Notes under the pieces: generated by a model
What the model was told of the DNA's origin: nothing
Seen by the model: the letters and a program-made list of their open reading frames with translations, nothing else
Databases searched by the model: none
Source of the DNA: Marinilongibacter aquaticus
GTDB taxonomy: Bacteria; Bacteroidota; Bacteroidia; Cytophagales; Spirosomataceae
Direction: 5' to 3'
NCBI RefSeq assembly: GCF_020149935.1
Contig: NZ_CP083757.1
Span: 682,001-746,000, forward strand
Length of the DNA stretch: 64,000 nucleotides
Translations under genes and position numbers: made by a program
Part shown: one piece after another, positions 8,680-17,667 of the stretch
How the letters are laid out: each line of letters starts with the position of its first letter
Numbering within the stretch: position 1 is the stretch's first letter

Positions 8680-10431
8680 ATGAACAATCAATCAATCGCC
8701 GAAAGACTAAAGTATCAAAGAAAAATAAAGGGTTTATCGCAAGAAGAGCTTTCGCTCAAAACCAATGTCACGGTTCGCACCATTCAACGTATAGAGAAAG
8801 CCGAAGTAAACCCACATTTGAATACGATAAAACTTTTGGCCGCGGCTCTGGAAATCGAGGTGGACGAGCTGATGCCGTTGCAAAATCCCAAAGAAGAAGC
8901 CGTAAAGAAAAAGTGGCTGCTTTTGATGCACGCCACGCCCCTATTGGGCATTTTCATTCCGCTTTGCAATGTGCTCATTCCTTTGTTTCTGTGGATACAC
9001 AAAAGAGAAGACAATCCCATTTACTACAATCACGGGGTAAAAGTCATTAATTTTCAGATCACCGTACTGTTGCTGGCGTTCTTGTCTTTTGTCAGTTTGA
9101 TGACCATCGAAAAATGGGGCTTTTTCATCTTTATCGGCACGGTGCCCGTCTGCATAGCCATAGTGATTTTCAATATCATTTATGTCATACAAAAAGACAA
9201 ATGCTATTATCCTTTGTCCATTCCTTTTCTTAAAGTAAAACCAAGTGCATCGCTCGGAGCAGCAGCTATTTTGTTGGTTGCCTTGTCTTTGAGCAGCTGT
9301 CAGCAAACCGATACAAAAGGCATCGCCCGATTGGACGGCAGCCTGATTTCACAAGATTCACTCAGTTTGAAAATTGAGCACTTAGTGGAAGATGCCCATG
9401 TATCCGGACTGGCCGTGGCCGTTTTCAACAACAATGAGGCAAAATATCAACATGTATTTGGCTATAAAGACGAACCCAACAAACTCTTATTGACCGACTC
9501 GACCAATATTTACGGAGCTTCTTTGAGCAAAGCGGTTTTCGGCATAATTGTCATGAAATTGGTTGACGATGGACTCATCGATTTGGACAAGCCTTTGGAA
9601 TCGTATCTACCCAAAAAAATATACGAATATACACCGCAAACCCGCTGGCACGATGATTATTCGGATTTGAAAAACGATAGCCTTTATCATCAAATCACAG
9701 CCAGAATGTGCTTAGACCACACCACTGGATTTGCAAACTGGCGTTTTTTCGATCCTGATCAAAAACTGAAAGTGCATTTCAAACCCGGTGAAAAATTCAG
9801 TTACAGCGGCGAAGGCATGGTCTATTTGCAGGTGGTTTTGGAAAAAATGACAGGAAAAGGAATTGAAGAATTGGCTCAAGAAATCCTTTTTCGCCCATTG
9901 GGCATGACCCACACGGCTTACGAATGGAAACCGCTTTTCGAAAAAGACTATGCTTTGGGACACCAGCCAAACGGAAATACCTACACGAAAGACAAAGACA
10001 ACGAACCGCGTTCACCCAGTACACTGGAAACCACGTTTGGTGATTACGTGAAATTCCTGACAGCCGTATTGCACAAACAAATTATCAGTGCAGCCGCCTA
10101 CGATGAAATCTTCAGTCCACAAGTGAGGATACATTCTTTGGCTCAGTTTGGTAAAGGAGCGGGAATATCGACCGACAAATACGATGACATCAATTTGAGC
10201 TACGGCTTGGGATGGGGTTATTGGGAAACGCCCTACGGCAAAGCGGTGTACAAAGAAGGACATGGCGACGGCTTCCAAAATTATTCCATTCTTTTCCCCG
10301 ATTCGGGCAAAGGCCTTTTGATCATGAGCAATTCAGACAATGCCGAGGGGATTTTCAAAGCCCTTTCAGAAGTAAGCTTGGCCGATAAATACATGCCTTG
10401 GGAATGGCTCAATTACCTTCCTTACAAATAA
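8680..10431 (+). CDS. XRE helix-turn-helix / DUF4870 membrane / lipobox / beta-lactamase-family serine hydrolase fusion
   Basis: A single uninterrupted 583-codon frame with four modules. Residues 7-63 are an XRE helix-turn-helix (GLSQEELSLKTNVTVRTIQR). Residues 78-172 form a DUF4870-like membrane domain with three hydrophobic stretches. Residues 183-207 look like a lipoprotein signal: Lys185 and Lys187, a hydrophobic core, then the lipobox LSSC with Cys207. Residues 225-583 are a serine beta-lactamase/class C esterase-like domain with the SLSK nucleophile motif (Ser281, Lys284), a Tyr-Ser-Gly at 375-377 in the YxN position and HGDGF near the C-terminus. No start codon between modules would explain two separate genes. 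Topology is awkward: three clean helices would put the lipobox helix in the wrong orientation. Confidence 0.85.
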   Translation: MNNQSIAERLKYQRKIKGLSQEELSLKTNVTVRTIQRIEKAEVNPHLNTIKLLAAALEIEVDELMPLQNPKEEAVKKKWLLLMHATPLLGIFIPLCNVLIPLFLWIHKREDNPIYYNHGVKVINFQITVLLLAFLSFVSLMTIEKWGFFIFIGTVPVCIAIVIFNIIYVIQKDKCYYPLSIPFLKVKPSASLGAAAILLVALSLSSCQQTDTKGIARLDGSLISQDSLSLKIEHLVEDAHVSGLAVAVFNNNEAKYQHVFGYKDEPNKLLLTDSTNIYGASLSKAVFGIIVMKLVDDGLIDLDKPLESYLPKKIYEYTPQTRWHDDYSDLKNDSLYHQITARMCLDHTTGFANWRFFDPDQKLKVHFKPGEKFSYSGEGMVYLQVVLEKMTGKGIEELAQEILFRPLGMTHTAYEWKPLFEKDYALGHQPNGNTYTKDKDNEPRSPSTLETTFGDYVKFLTAVLHKQIISAAAYDEIFSPQVRIHSLAQFGKGAGISTDKYDDINLSYGLGWGYWETPYGKAVYKEGHGDGFQNYSILFPDSGKGLLIMSNSDNAEGIFKALSEVSLADKYMPWEWLNYLPYK

Positions 10432-10449
10432 GATTGTTCCAAAACAAAA

Positions 10450-10477
10450 GAGACTGTCACCTTTTCGCGACAGTCTC
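10450..10477. terminator. Bidirectional rho-independent terminator
   Basis: Perfect 9-base stem GAGACTGTC / GACAGTCTC with a 10-base loop, between two convergent serine-hydrolase genes. It is followed by CTTTTTT on the plus strand and by TTTTGTTTT on the minus strand, so it can serve both. Confidence 0.85.
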
Positions 10478-10485
10478 CTTTTTTG

Positions 10486-11607
10486 CTATTTGATCAAATC
10501 TTGATACAGCAACCGCGTAACTTCTTGCAACATCACATTTCGCCAGTGTTCATCTACACAATCCCGACAGCCATTGGTGATGGCCACAATGCCAAATTTT
10601 TCTTTCGGATTGAAAAACATCGAACTGTACAGTCCATACGCCGATCCCGTGTGCCCCACCATATCTTCGCCAGGGATTAGACTTTCCGTATGCAAAAGGG
10701 CCAAACCATAGCCGTTGTCACTTACAGGCGTTTGCATCAATTTGGCATGTTTCTTGGAAATGATTCGCACTTTACCGCTTTTCCCGTACTGCATATGCAT
10801 GCTCATGTATCGGGCCAAATCAGGTGCAGAAATTTTCATGCCGCCTGTCGGTGAAAACACGGGCGTAGTGTAGCCAAACACATAATTGCTGATAATTTCG
10901 CGACGTGGATGGTACGCTCCTTCCGAAAACTCGTAGGCCTTTTTATCCGCATCAAATTCATAAATTCCGGCAAATTTGTCACTGTCCAGCGAATCCACAC
11001 AATAGCCGCCATAAAGCCCAAGCGGCTGCAAAACGTGATTCTTCACATACTGATCGAAACGCTCTCCTGAATACTTTTCAATAATCGTACCCACCATATT
11101 GAAATTCAGGTTACAATACATATAACCCTTACCGGGAGCATAATCATTGTAGCATTTTTCCCAGTTTGGGTTCTTTTCAGGATTTGCGGGATCCAACGTA
11201 AAATAACCTTCTGAATCATTCAAAGAAGAGGTATGCGACAGCAACATTTTCAAAGTGATCAGTACATCGGGATATTTCGGATTTCGCACTTTAAAACCCA
11301 CCAGATCGCTGACATCATCCGTTAATTTTAATTTACCGGCTTCCACCAACTGCATAATTGAGGTGGACGAAAAAGACTTGGAAATAGACGCTATCCTAAA
11401 AATATCATCGCTTTCCAAGGCTTCACCGCTAGTAAGGTTCTTCTTTCCCAAAGCCTTTGTGTAGATCAATTCTCCCTTTTTTACCACGGCCACAGAAAGC
11501 CCAACGGCTTGGTATTTGTCAAGCAAGTTGGTCAATTGCGATTCTACGGTTTCTTGAGCCAATAAAGGTCCGGCCCACAGTAAAAAAAGGAGAATTTTGG
11601 TTTTCAT
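10486..11607 (-). CDS. Beta-lactamase family serine hydrolase (secreted)
   Basis: A 373-residue exported hydrolase. ATG 11607 starts a signal peptide (MKTKILLFLLWAGPLLAQ); the frame continues upstream without a signal-like start. The penicillin-binding fold motifs are visible: SISK (nucleophile Ser and Lys), YCNLN as the Tyr-x-Asn motif and HTGSAYG near the C-terminus in the KTG-like position. The family covers class C beta-lactamases, D-aminopeptidases and esterases; resistance activity cannot be inferred. It lies 54 bases downstream of the fucosidase on the same strand and converges on the fusion gene, which carries a distant copy of the same domain. Confidence 0.9.
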   Translation of the reverse strand: MKTKILLFLLWAGPLLAQETVESQLTNLLDKYQAVGLSVAVVKKGELIYTKALGKKNLTSGEALESDDIFRIASISKSFSSTSIMQLVEAGKLKLTDDVSDLVGFKVRNPKYPDVLITLKMLLSHTSSLNDSEGYFTLDPANPEKNPNWEKCYNDYAPGKGYMYCNLNFNMVGTIIEKYSGERFDQYVKNHVLQPLGLYGGYCVDSLDSDKFAGIYEFDADKKAYEFSEGAYHPRREIISNYVFGYTTPVFSPTGGMKISAPDLARYMSMHMQYGKSGKVRIISKKHAKLMQTPVSDNGYGLALLHTESLIPGEDMVGHTGSAYGLYSSMFFNPKEKFGIVAITNGCRDCVDEHWRNVMLQEVTRLLYQDLIK

Positions 11608-11661
11608 GGCTATAAAGTAATTTGTATTAAAACAAGATTCGAGCAAAACGTTTCAGCCCGA

Positions 11662-13092
11662 TTATTTGTATTTCAAGACCAAAGCAGGTGATGAAGCAAA
11701 GTCGGTCAATACTTTTTTCGGCAGCGTAACCACCGTTTCATCTCCTTCCGTTTTCCATTTCAAAGGCTTATCGTAGCCCAATAAAGTCATTTTTGCACCC
11801 TTCGCTGGAGCATTGCCTTTCCAGCTCAAGGTCTCGCCTATGGCCTGTTTTGCACCGAAAGTAGGAATGGCAAAAAAGCTGCCGTCTTTTCCTTTCGTAA
11901 AATAAACCTCGCCCGACTTAAAATGCTCGATCGCCCGTGTATTGTAAATGCCTTCTCCATTTATATCCAACCATTTCCCTATTTCTTCTAGACGAGAAAC
12001 CTGTTCGGGAAGGAACAAGCCATCGGCCGTTGGTCCTACACCCAAAAGTAAATTTCCACCTTTGGCCACAACTTCAATCAACAAATGCACCACTTTATTC
12101 GCCGATTTGAAGCGGTCGTGTGGCACATAGCCCCATGCTCCGCCCAAAGTAATACAGCTTTCCCAAGGGTCTGGCGACATTTCCGAAGGAATGCCCTGCT
12201 CAGGAGTTCGGTAATTTTCGTAAGGACCGTGTACCGTGCGGTCGACAATCAAGATACCTTTTTGGTTTTTGCGGGCCATATTGGCCACCGTGGGCATGTC
12301 GATTTGTTGATCAAATTCAGGAATGGGTGCTCCCCAGCTCAATACCTCCTCAGTCACCGTATTTCTGGGTCTTACCCAGCCGCCATCCAACCAAAGAATG
12401 TCAATATCACCGTAATTGGTCGTCAATTCATTCAGTTGATTGTGCGTGAAATCGACGAATTTATTCCAACGCTCAGGATGCTTTCGGATGTCGTAGTTCA
12501 CATTGCGATCGGGCGTGGCATAATAATCCCACCAGAAATATTGTGAATGCCAATCGGGCTTGGAATAATACGCACCGATCATCATATCCTTTTTCCTAAA
12601 GGCATCGAACACATATTTCGCCACATCCGATTTTGGGTTCTTCTTGAAAGGACCGTCGGAAATCTTGAAATCCGTGAATTGCGTATCGAACATATTGAAT
12701 CCATCGTGGTGTTTGGTGGTGAAAACCACATATTTCATGCCCGCTTTGGCGGCAGCCGCCGCCCACTGATCAGGATTGAAATTCACTGGATTGAAATCCT
12801 TTTTCAATCCCCAATACCATTTTTTGTAGTCGTTGTAATTCACGCTATCCGGTCCGCGGCTGATCCAATCTTCATTGCACAAAGACCAAGATTCGATGAT
12901 GCCGGGCACGGCGTATAAGCCCCAGTGGATAAGAATCCCGAATTTTTGATCACGCCAATGTTCAAGTTTGGCGGCCACCTCGGGTTCGGTAGGATATTCA
13001 TATTCGGCCGAAACAGGATGGATCGTGTTTTGAGCCTGGCCAAGGACAGAAGTAAACAAAAGTAAAAGAAGTAGAAAAAACTTGGGTTTCAT
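11662..13092 (-). CDS. Alpha-L-fucosidase, glycoside hydrolase family 29
   Basis: A 476-residue secreted retaining glycosidase. Signal peptide 1-20 (ends LGQAQ). GH29 landmarks: FGILIHWGLYAVPG (51-64), the substrate His pair in VFTTKHHDGF (123-132) and the nucleophile Asp236 in DILWLDGGW. The C-terminal 90 residues form a small beta domain. It releases terminal alpha-L-fucose from glycans in the periplasm or outside the cell; linkage preference is unknown. No type IX secretion C-terminal sorting domain is evident. The next gene on the same strand is the serine hydrolase. Confidence 0.93.
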   Translation of the reverse strand: MKPKFFLLLLLLFTSVLGQAQNTIHPVSAEYEYPTEPEVAAKLEHWRDQKFGILIHWGLYAVPGIIESWSLCNEDWISRGPDSVNYNDYKKWYWGLKKDFNPVNFNPDQWAAAAAKAGMKYVVFTTKHHDGFNMFDTQFTDFKISDGPFKKNPKSDVAKYVFDAFRKKDMMIGAYYSKPDWHSQYFWWDYYATPDRNVNYDIRKHPERWNKFVDFTHNQLNELTTNYGDIDILWLDGGWVRPRNTVTEEVLSWGAPIPEFDQQIDMPTVANMARKNQKGILIVDRTVHGPYENYRTPEQGIPSEMSPDPWESCITLGGAWGYVPHDRFKSANKVVHLLIEVVAKGGNLLLGVGPTADGLFLPEQVSRLEEIGKWLDINGEGIYNTRAIEHFKSGEVYFTKGKDGSFFAIPTFGAKQAIGETLSWKGNAPAKGAKMTLLGYDKPLKWKTEGDETVVTLPKKVLTDFASSPALVLKYK

Positions 13093-13226
13093 GTAAATTT
13101 AAAATATCGTTTTGAAAAGCAAGTTAATCTTAAAAAATTTAATTAAATGCCTAAACCCCGAATAAGATGTGCATAAATTATGATAATTGCCCTATCTCAA
13201 GATAGTTCAGGACAAAATAAATGTAA

Positions 13227-13343
13227 GTTTACAGAGTAAAAGAAAATGCCAAGCTTTTGGAAAAAGTATACTCGCCAGCTCTGAGCAAAGCCGAAGACTT
13301 ACCTGTGGCAATGATTTTGGACAATACTAAAGTGTTTCAATAA
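13227..13343 (+). pseudogene. Possible coding remnant (38 codons, no start)
   Basis: The frame between a TAA at 13224-13226 and the TAA at 13341-13343 reads as a protein-like tail (VYRVKENAKLLEKVYSP, then ALSKAEDLPVAMILDNTK) with ordinary amino-acid composition, but no plausible start codon is available. It could be the 3' remnant of a lost gene upstream of the DUF1905 gene, or chance. The stretch 13093-13352 holds nothing else recognisable. Confidence 0.25.
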
Positions 13344-13352
13344 TTTTCTCAA

Positions 13353-13649
13353 ATGCAAGGCATACCCTATCGCTTCACCGCTTCGGTTTGGAAATATACG
13401 GGAGAATCCGCATGGCATTTCGTATCATTACCCGCAAGTTTGGCCAATGAAATCAGAAACCTTTACAAATCAGAAGAAGCCGCTTGGGGGCGTTTGAAAG
13501 TGACCGCAAAGATTGGACAAAACAAATGGAAAACAGCCATTTGGTACGATTCCCAAAAAGAAACCTATCTGTTGCCTCTTAAGGCCGAAATTCGGAAAAG
13601 GGAAAAAATAATAAATGGCCAAAGCCTGTACATAAACATTTGGGTTTAG
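13353..13649 (+). CDS. DUF1905 domain-containing protein
   Basis: A 98-residue cytoplasmic protein. The pattern FTASVWKYTGESAWHFVSLP, then LKVTAKIGQNKWKTAIW and YLLPLKAEIRK is the DUF1905 barrel, a small domain of unknown function. In many bacteria it is fused to a YdeI-type domain; here it stands alone. The stop lies before the methyltransferase frame, whose earliest possible start overlaps it by 10 bases. Confidence 0.8.
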   Translation: MQGIPYRFTASVWKYTGESAWHFVSLPASLANEIRNLYKSEEAAWGRLKVTAKIGQNKWKTAIWYDSQKETYLLPLKAEIRKREKIINGQSLYINIWV

Positions 13650-13732
13650 CCTTAAACAGACCGAACCCAGAAGGGGATGAAACTGTTTTAAGGCCAGTCG
13701 AAATGGCTTTTCAAAGAAAACACCGCTTCTAT

Positions 13733-14362
13733 ATGGCCGAATTTTGGGAAACAAACTTTCAAGAAAAACAGACCATGTGGGGATTAGATCCCGCAGAATC
13801 GGCTATCTCAACAGCCGCCCTCTTCCAATCCAAAGGCATAGAAAAAGTCTTGATTCCGGGGTTTGGCTACGGCAGAAATGCAATGGCTTTCATTGAAAAA
13901 GGCATGGAACTCGTGGGTATAGAAATTTCAGAAACAGCAATTCAACTTGCCCGAAAGCACTACGAAGAAAGGCTAAAAGTGTATTGCGGCAGCGTATGCG
14001 ATATGCCTTTCGACAATGCACAATACGGGGGTATATTTTGCTATGCCTTGATTCACCTACTCGATGAAGCCGAAAGAGCCAAATTGATTCGCGATTGTTA
14101 TGCACAGCTCCAGGCGGGCGGCTCTATGGTTTTTGTGGCCATTTCTACCGAGACTCCAAATTATGGCCAAGGCGAACCCTTGGGTCCCAATCGTTTTCGC
14201 AGCCGCCATGGCGTAAACCTTTTTTATTACGACAAATCAGCCATCGACAAAGAATTTGGGCCATTCGGATTGGTAAAAGCTGTCGAAATAGATGAGCCCA
14301 GTATAGCGATGGGCCCCAAACCCTCGCAGCGTTTTTGGGAAATACATTGTGAAAAAAAGTGA
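13733..14362 (+). CDS. Class I SAM-dependent methyltransferase
   Basis: 210 residues from ATG 13733 (MAEFWETNFQEKQTMWG), chosen because family members begin with this W-rich region. Earlier in-frame ATGs at 13640 and 13703 are possible, and the first would overlap the DUF1905 gene. Motif I is VLIPGFGYGRNAMAF, an acidic residue follows in LVGIEIS, and a motif IV-like stretch is YGGIFCYALIHLL. The layout resembles the TehB/thiopurine methyltransferase group, but the acceptor is unknown. It is followed 14 bases later by the FUSC-type gene. Confidence 0.82.
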   Translation: MAEFWETNFQEKQTMWGLDPAESAISTAALFQSKGIEKVLIPGFGYGRNAMAFIEKGMELVGIEISETAIQLARKHYEERLKVYCGSVCDMPFDNAQYGGIFCYALIHLLDEAERAKLIRDCYAQLQAGGSMVFVAISTETPNYGQGEPLGPNRFRSRHGVNLFYYDKSAIDKEFGPFGLVKAVEIDEPSIAMGPKPSQRFWEIHCEKK

Positions 14363-14376
14363 TTTTAAGCAATTGA

Positions 14377-15468
14377 ATGAGTTGGAAAGAAAAAATACAA
14401 AGGGAGTTCGCACTTTTGTTCACCCTGCAATCTTCGAATAGGAAATGGCAAACACCCTTGCTTACAGCCATTTGCATGGGTGTGCCCTTGCTTACGGGTT
14501 TCTATTGGGGCAATTTAAAATCGGGATTGATTGCCTGCCTCAGTGGTTTCATCATACTTTACATACCCAATAAAGGCTCGATCACGAATAAAATAACCAC
14601 CGTCTTGGTTTGCTCGTTCGGCTTCATGATTGCCTTTGCCATTGGGCAATTGTTTAGCTTCAATCGGGTCTCTGCGGTAATCACTTTAGGCCTGTTCACC
14701 ACGCTTCTGCATTGGATCATGCTTTATTACAAAACAGCTCCGCCCCGTAGTTTCTTTTTCATTCTGATTGCCGCCATTTCTATTTGTCAGCCTTTCGATT
14801 TGAGCAGTTTACCGCTTAAAATCGGATTTTTAGGCTTGGGCACCATGTTTTCCTGCCTTTGGGCCCTACTTTTTGTGCTTGGCCCCACACTGAAAGGCCA
14901 GCCTGTAAGAGCCAATCCAGTTGTCTCGGTTTTGGAAAAGAACACGTATGCCGATTTTTGGGAAGCGATCATTTTGGGCGTGTTTATTTCTCTGGCTTTG
15001 GCTCTGGGCTATCTGCTCGAAATGAGCAATCCTTACTGGATTCCTGTTTCCTGTGCGGCGGTTATGCAGGGTGCCTCGCTTTATCATATTTGGCAACGGA
15101 CCATTCACCGAATACTGGGCACGTTCTTGGGTTTGGGTTTGTGTTGGATTTTGCTCACACTTACGCAGGACACACTGGTAATCTGTATGTTTGTTGTCAT
15201 TTTACAATTGATTGTAGAAATCTTGGTGGTCAGAAATTATGCTTTAGCCGTGATTTTCATCACCCCATTGGCCATTTTACTTTCCGAAGCAGCCAGCCCC
15301 ATCGTGAACAGCCCCAATACACTCATTGCTTTGCGTTTCAGCGATATTCTTGTGGGCAGTATTTTGGGTGCCGCGGGAGGATGGGTGCTGTACAAAGAGA
15401 AATTACGCTACGCCACCATTCGAGGATTGAAAAAAATTGGCGAAGGGCTAGAAAACAGATACAATTAG
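14377..15468 (+). CDS. FUSC-like integral membrane protein
   Basis: A 363-residue polytopic protein with about ten hydrophobic helices arranged as two similar halves: LLTAICMGVPLLTGFYWG and GLIACLSGFIILYIPNKGS in the first, ALALGYLLEMSNPYWIPVSC and VMQG.SLYHIWQRTIHRILGT in the second. The second-half motif (NPYW.P.S...MQG......R..HR..GT) is typical of the fusaric-acid-resistance/aromatic-acid-exporter superfamily, so export of small aromatic acids is possible; the substrate is not known. No large cytoplasmic domain is present, unlike longer YccS-type members. It probably forms a pair with the methyltransferase gene. Confidence 0.8.
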   Translation: MSWKEKIQREFALLFTLQSSNRKWQTPLLTAICMGVPLLTGFYWGNLKSGLIACLSGFIILYIPNKGSITNKITTVLVCSFGFMIAFAIGQLFSFNRVSAVITLGLFTTLLHWIMLYYKTAPPRSFFFILIAAISICQPFDLSSLPLKIGFLGLGTMFSCLWALLFVLGPTLKGQPVRANPVVSVLEKNTYADFWEAIILGVFISLALALGYLLEMSNPYWIPVSCAAVMQGASLYHIWQRTIHRILGTFLGLGLCWILLTLTQDTLVICMFVVILQLIVEILVVRNYALAVIFITPLAILLSEAASPIVNSPNTLIALRFSDILVGSILGAAGGWVLYKEKLRYATIRGLKKIGEGLENRYN

Positions 15469-15527
15469 GCCGTCTTCAAAAGATTCCTTTCCCGCCCAGC
15501 GGAAACTCTCGTAGAAGAAAATCAATC

Positions 15528-16178
15528 TCAAAAGGCAAAACCTGCCCGCAGCACAAAGCGATGACGCGTGGCTTTGTCTTGCCTTGCCAACTGGTATTCT
15601 TCTGGATAATCGTACTTCACTCTACTGGCTTGTCGCTTGTATCCGGCAGTAAATACAATGGCGGCCCCATTTTTCATGGGTAAACGTATACCTATTCCCG
15701 GATTGAGCATCCATCCCCCTTTCTTGTCGGCGTATTCATCATCTTTCACTTTTGCGAGCGAAAAACCATAACCCAGATCTGCACTGGCAAACAAGCTGGC
15801 TCCCTCACTTTTTTGTTTTTGCAAAAGCGTTTGACGAAGGCCCAGGGACAAGGGAAGCATAAGGTCTTGCGTATAATTGTCTAAACCCACAGTAAGGCCA
15901 AGAAGTGTTTTGGGTTTCAGCCTGAAACCGTTGAACGAACTGATGGTCCAATTTTGCACATTCTTTTTCTCTAAAGAAGCTCCGGGATAGGGATATGGGC
16001 CGGGCCAGACAATGTAATCGTAATAAACCGGGTAATACTGGTACGCCGGTGCCCGACCGAAAGCCACGCCAAATTCGGTGATGTTCACAAAGCGACCCGC
16101 TTGCAAAAGGCTGTCTGACTGGCCAAAGGCCGAAATGCTCAGTATGCAAAGCAAAAATGTATAGACGCTATTTTTCAT
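15528..16178 (-). CDS. Hypothetical secreted protein, likely small outer-membrane beta-barrel
   Basis: A 216-residue protein of unknown function. Signal peptide 1-19 (ends SAFGQ). The mature part has alternating hydrophobic and aromatic strands, a Tyr/Pro-rich segment (YQYYPVYYDYIVWPGPYPYP) and a final strand HRFVLRAGFAF ending in Phe, which fits an outer-membrane barrel. It starts one base after the stop of the LVIVD lipoprotein gene, so the two are surely co-transcribed. It converges with the FUSC gene. Confidence 0.65.
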   Translation of the reverse strand: MKNSVYTFLLCILSISAFGQSDSLLQAGRFVNITEFGVAFGRAPAYQYYPVYYDYIVWPGPYPYPGASLEKKNVQNWTISSFNGFRLKPKTLLGLTVGLDNYTQDLMLPLSLGLRQTLLQKQKSEGASLFASADLGYGFSLAKVKDDEYADKKGGWMLNPGIGIRLPMKNGAAIVFTAGYKRQASRVKYDYPEEYQLARQDKATRHRFVLRAGFAF

Positions 16179-16179
16179 T

Positions 16180-17451
16180 TCAGTTGAATTTTACAGGAAT
16201 GACACTCAGTTGTTTCAAATTTGCGGGATCGCTGTAATCGAACTGATACAGGCCATCCTTTCCAATTACCAGCAATACGTTGCCCTCAAGAGCGATACAG
16301 TCAAAGCCGTAGAAGTCTTCTATGAATTCCAAAGTCTTGATATCGCTGGCATTTTGGGCATCCAAAGATTTCAATCCGTATTCGCCTTCACAAATGAAAA
16401 GATTGGGGAAATGTACGCTCAATCCATTGGGGTTCTCCATATCATACGACTTCAGCAAACTGGGATTGGCCGCATTGGAGATATCGACCACATCCAAACG
16501 ATTCGGAGCGGCCCCGCAGGCACTGCCGTCGCGAAGTGTCACATAAGCCAAGTTTTCATGCACTACTACTGGGTCGCAGGCCCTTGCGTGTTGAAAGACC
16601 GAAAGGCGTTTCGGGTTGGCAGGATCAGAATTGTCGTAAATGTGCATTCCCGAATTCGAGCCAATGAAAAGTTTGTCGCGATAAGGAAAAATCGTTTCAA
16701 TTCCCCAGCCCAAATCCACATTGAAGGCCGAATCGGGTTGGGTTTCGTTCTCTAAATCGTACAAAGTGAGTGCATTGCCCGAAACCGTATAGAGGTAATT
16801 TTTATCGATGGTGAAACGAGCCATCGAGCCGCCTTTGCCGCTGCTGCCATTGGATGCCCCCGGGGCTCCGTTCATGCCATCAAACATATCGTAGGCGTAG
16901 CAACAGCCGTTGTAATAACCGCCTTCGCCGCAATTTGTTTTTATGGTTTCGGTCACGGTTTCGTAATGGCTATCCTGAACCATTTTCGTATAGGGGTCGT
17001 AAGCCCAATACAATCCGCCGAAAGCCCCACTCGTGAATCTGTTTTCGACCCGCCCTACTTCGTGGATTTGCTGCGGATCGGAGATATCCAGCACCACCAA
17101 GTCTACATAGCTATCGACATACATCATATTGTCTTTCACGGCCATATCGAGTATTCCGGGCACTTCGACAAAAGAAACAGCTTGCGGACTAGACGGATTC
17201 GTATTGTCGATCACATGCAAACCTTTTTTGGCTTCGCTGATAAAAATGTAGTTTCCGTTGACGTAGATTTTGGCCGGATCTTCCAAAGTTCTTGCCCCAA
17301 CCGTTTGGATACCGTTTCTGATTTGCTCGACGGATAGCTGTTCATAAACCATCTTACGATAGGTGCGTGTGCTTTCGCAGTCGTCTGTACAAGAGGCCGT
17401 GCATACCAGTAGCCCAATCAGTATGCCGATTTGCCTTAAGGATGTTTTCAT
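16180..17451 (-). CDS. LVIVD-repeat lipoprotein
   Basis: A 423-residue lipoprotein with signal and lipobox GLLVCTASC (Cys about 21). The mature part is a series of beta-propeller-like repeats with the LVIVD signature: GLHVIDNTNPSSP, LVVLDISDPQQI, GMHIYDNSDPANP, LDVVDISNAANP and YQFDYSDPANL. Such proteins are surface or periplasmic and have no known enzymatic role. A CGEGGYYNGCC insertion is Cys-rich and may be disulfide-bonded. A consensus -7 element lies 39 bases upstream, and the barrel-like gene follows after one base. Confidence 0.85.
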   Translation of the reverse strand: MKTSLRQIGILIGLLVCTASCTDDCESTRTYRKMVYEQLSVEQIRNGIQTVGARTLEDPAKIYVNGNYIFISEAKKGLHVIDNTNPSSPQAVSFVEVPGILDMAVKDNMMYVDSYVDLVVLDISDPQQIHEVGRVENRFTSGAFGGLYWAYDPYTKMVQDSHYETVTETIKTNCGEGGYYNGCCYAYDMFDGMNGAPGASNGSSGKGGSMARFTIDKNYLYTVSGNALTLYDLENETQPDSAFNVDLGWGIETIFPYRDKLFIGSNSGMHIYDNSDPANPKRLSVFQHARACDPVVVHENLAYVTLRDGSACGAAPNRLDVVDISNAANPSLLKSYDMENPNGLSVHFPNLFICEGEYGLKSLDAQNASDIKTLEFIEDFYGFDCIALEGNVLLVIGKDGLYQFDYSDPANLKQLSVIPVKFN

Positions 17452-17489
17452 TTCAAGGTTTTTATGTTTTACAGGGCTTTGGGGCTATA

Positions 17490-17497
17490 CAAAGGTA
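17490..17497 (-). promoter_or_regulatory. -7 element upstream of the LVIVD lipoprotein gene
   Basis: The minus strand reads TACCTTTG, an exact TAnnTTTG box, 38 bases before the ATG at 17451. No convincing -33 TTTG is seen at the expected distance. Confidence 0.5.
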
Positions 17498-17609
17498 ATC
17501 GAGTAAATATTGCGGTTTTTGAAAAGGGGGAGAATGTTAGTTAACGGCGACCGCTGTGCTTACATGTGTATACGTAAATCCCCTTTGCGGCGTGGCCCAA
17601 ACAAAAAGA

Positions 17610-17628
17610 CCTGCCCAAAATGGGCAGG
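17610..17628 (-). terminator. Rho-independent terminator
   Basis: Stem CCTGCCCA / TGGGCAGG with a 3-base AAA loop, followed on the minus strand by TCTTTTTGTTT. It sits 40 bases beyond the stop of the minus-strand lipoprotein gene at 17668. The plus side also has CTTTT, so it may act in both directions. Confidence 0.75.
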
Positions 17629-17667
17629 CTTTTCCAATACTATAATCAACCTATCTATTCAATCGTT

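Noticed and set aside
10486-11607. Antibiotic resistance by the beta-lactamase-like protein
   Set aside because: The fold is shared by many esterases and D-aminopeptidases, and the motifs do not point to a true beta-lactamase.
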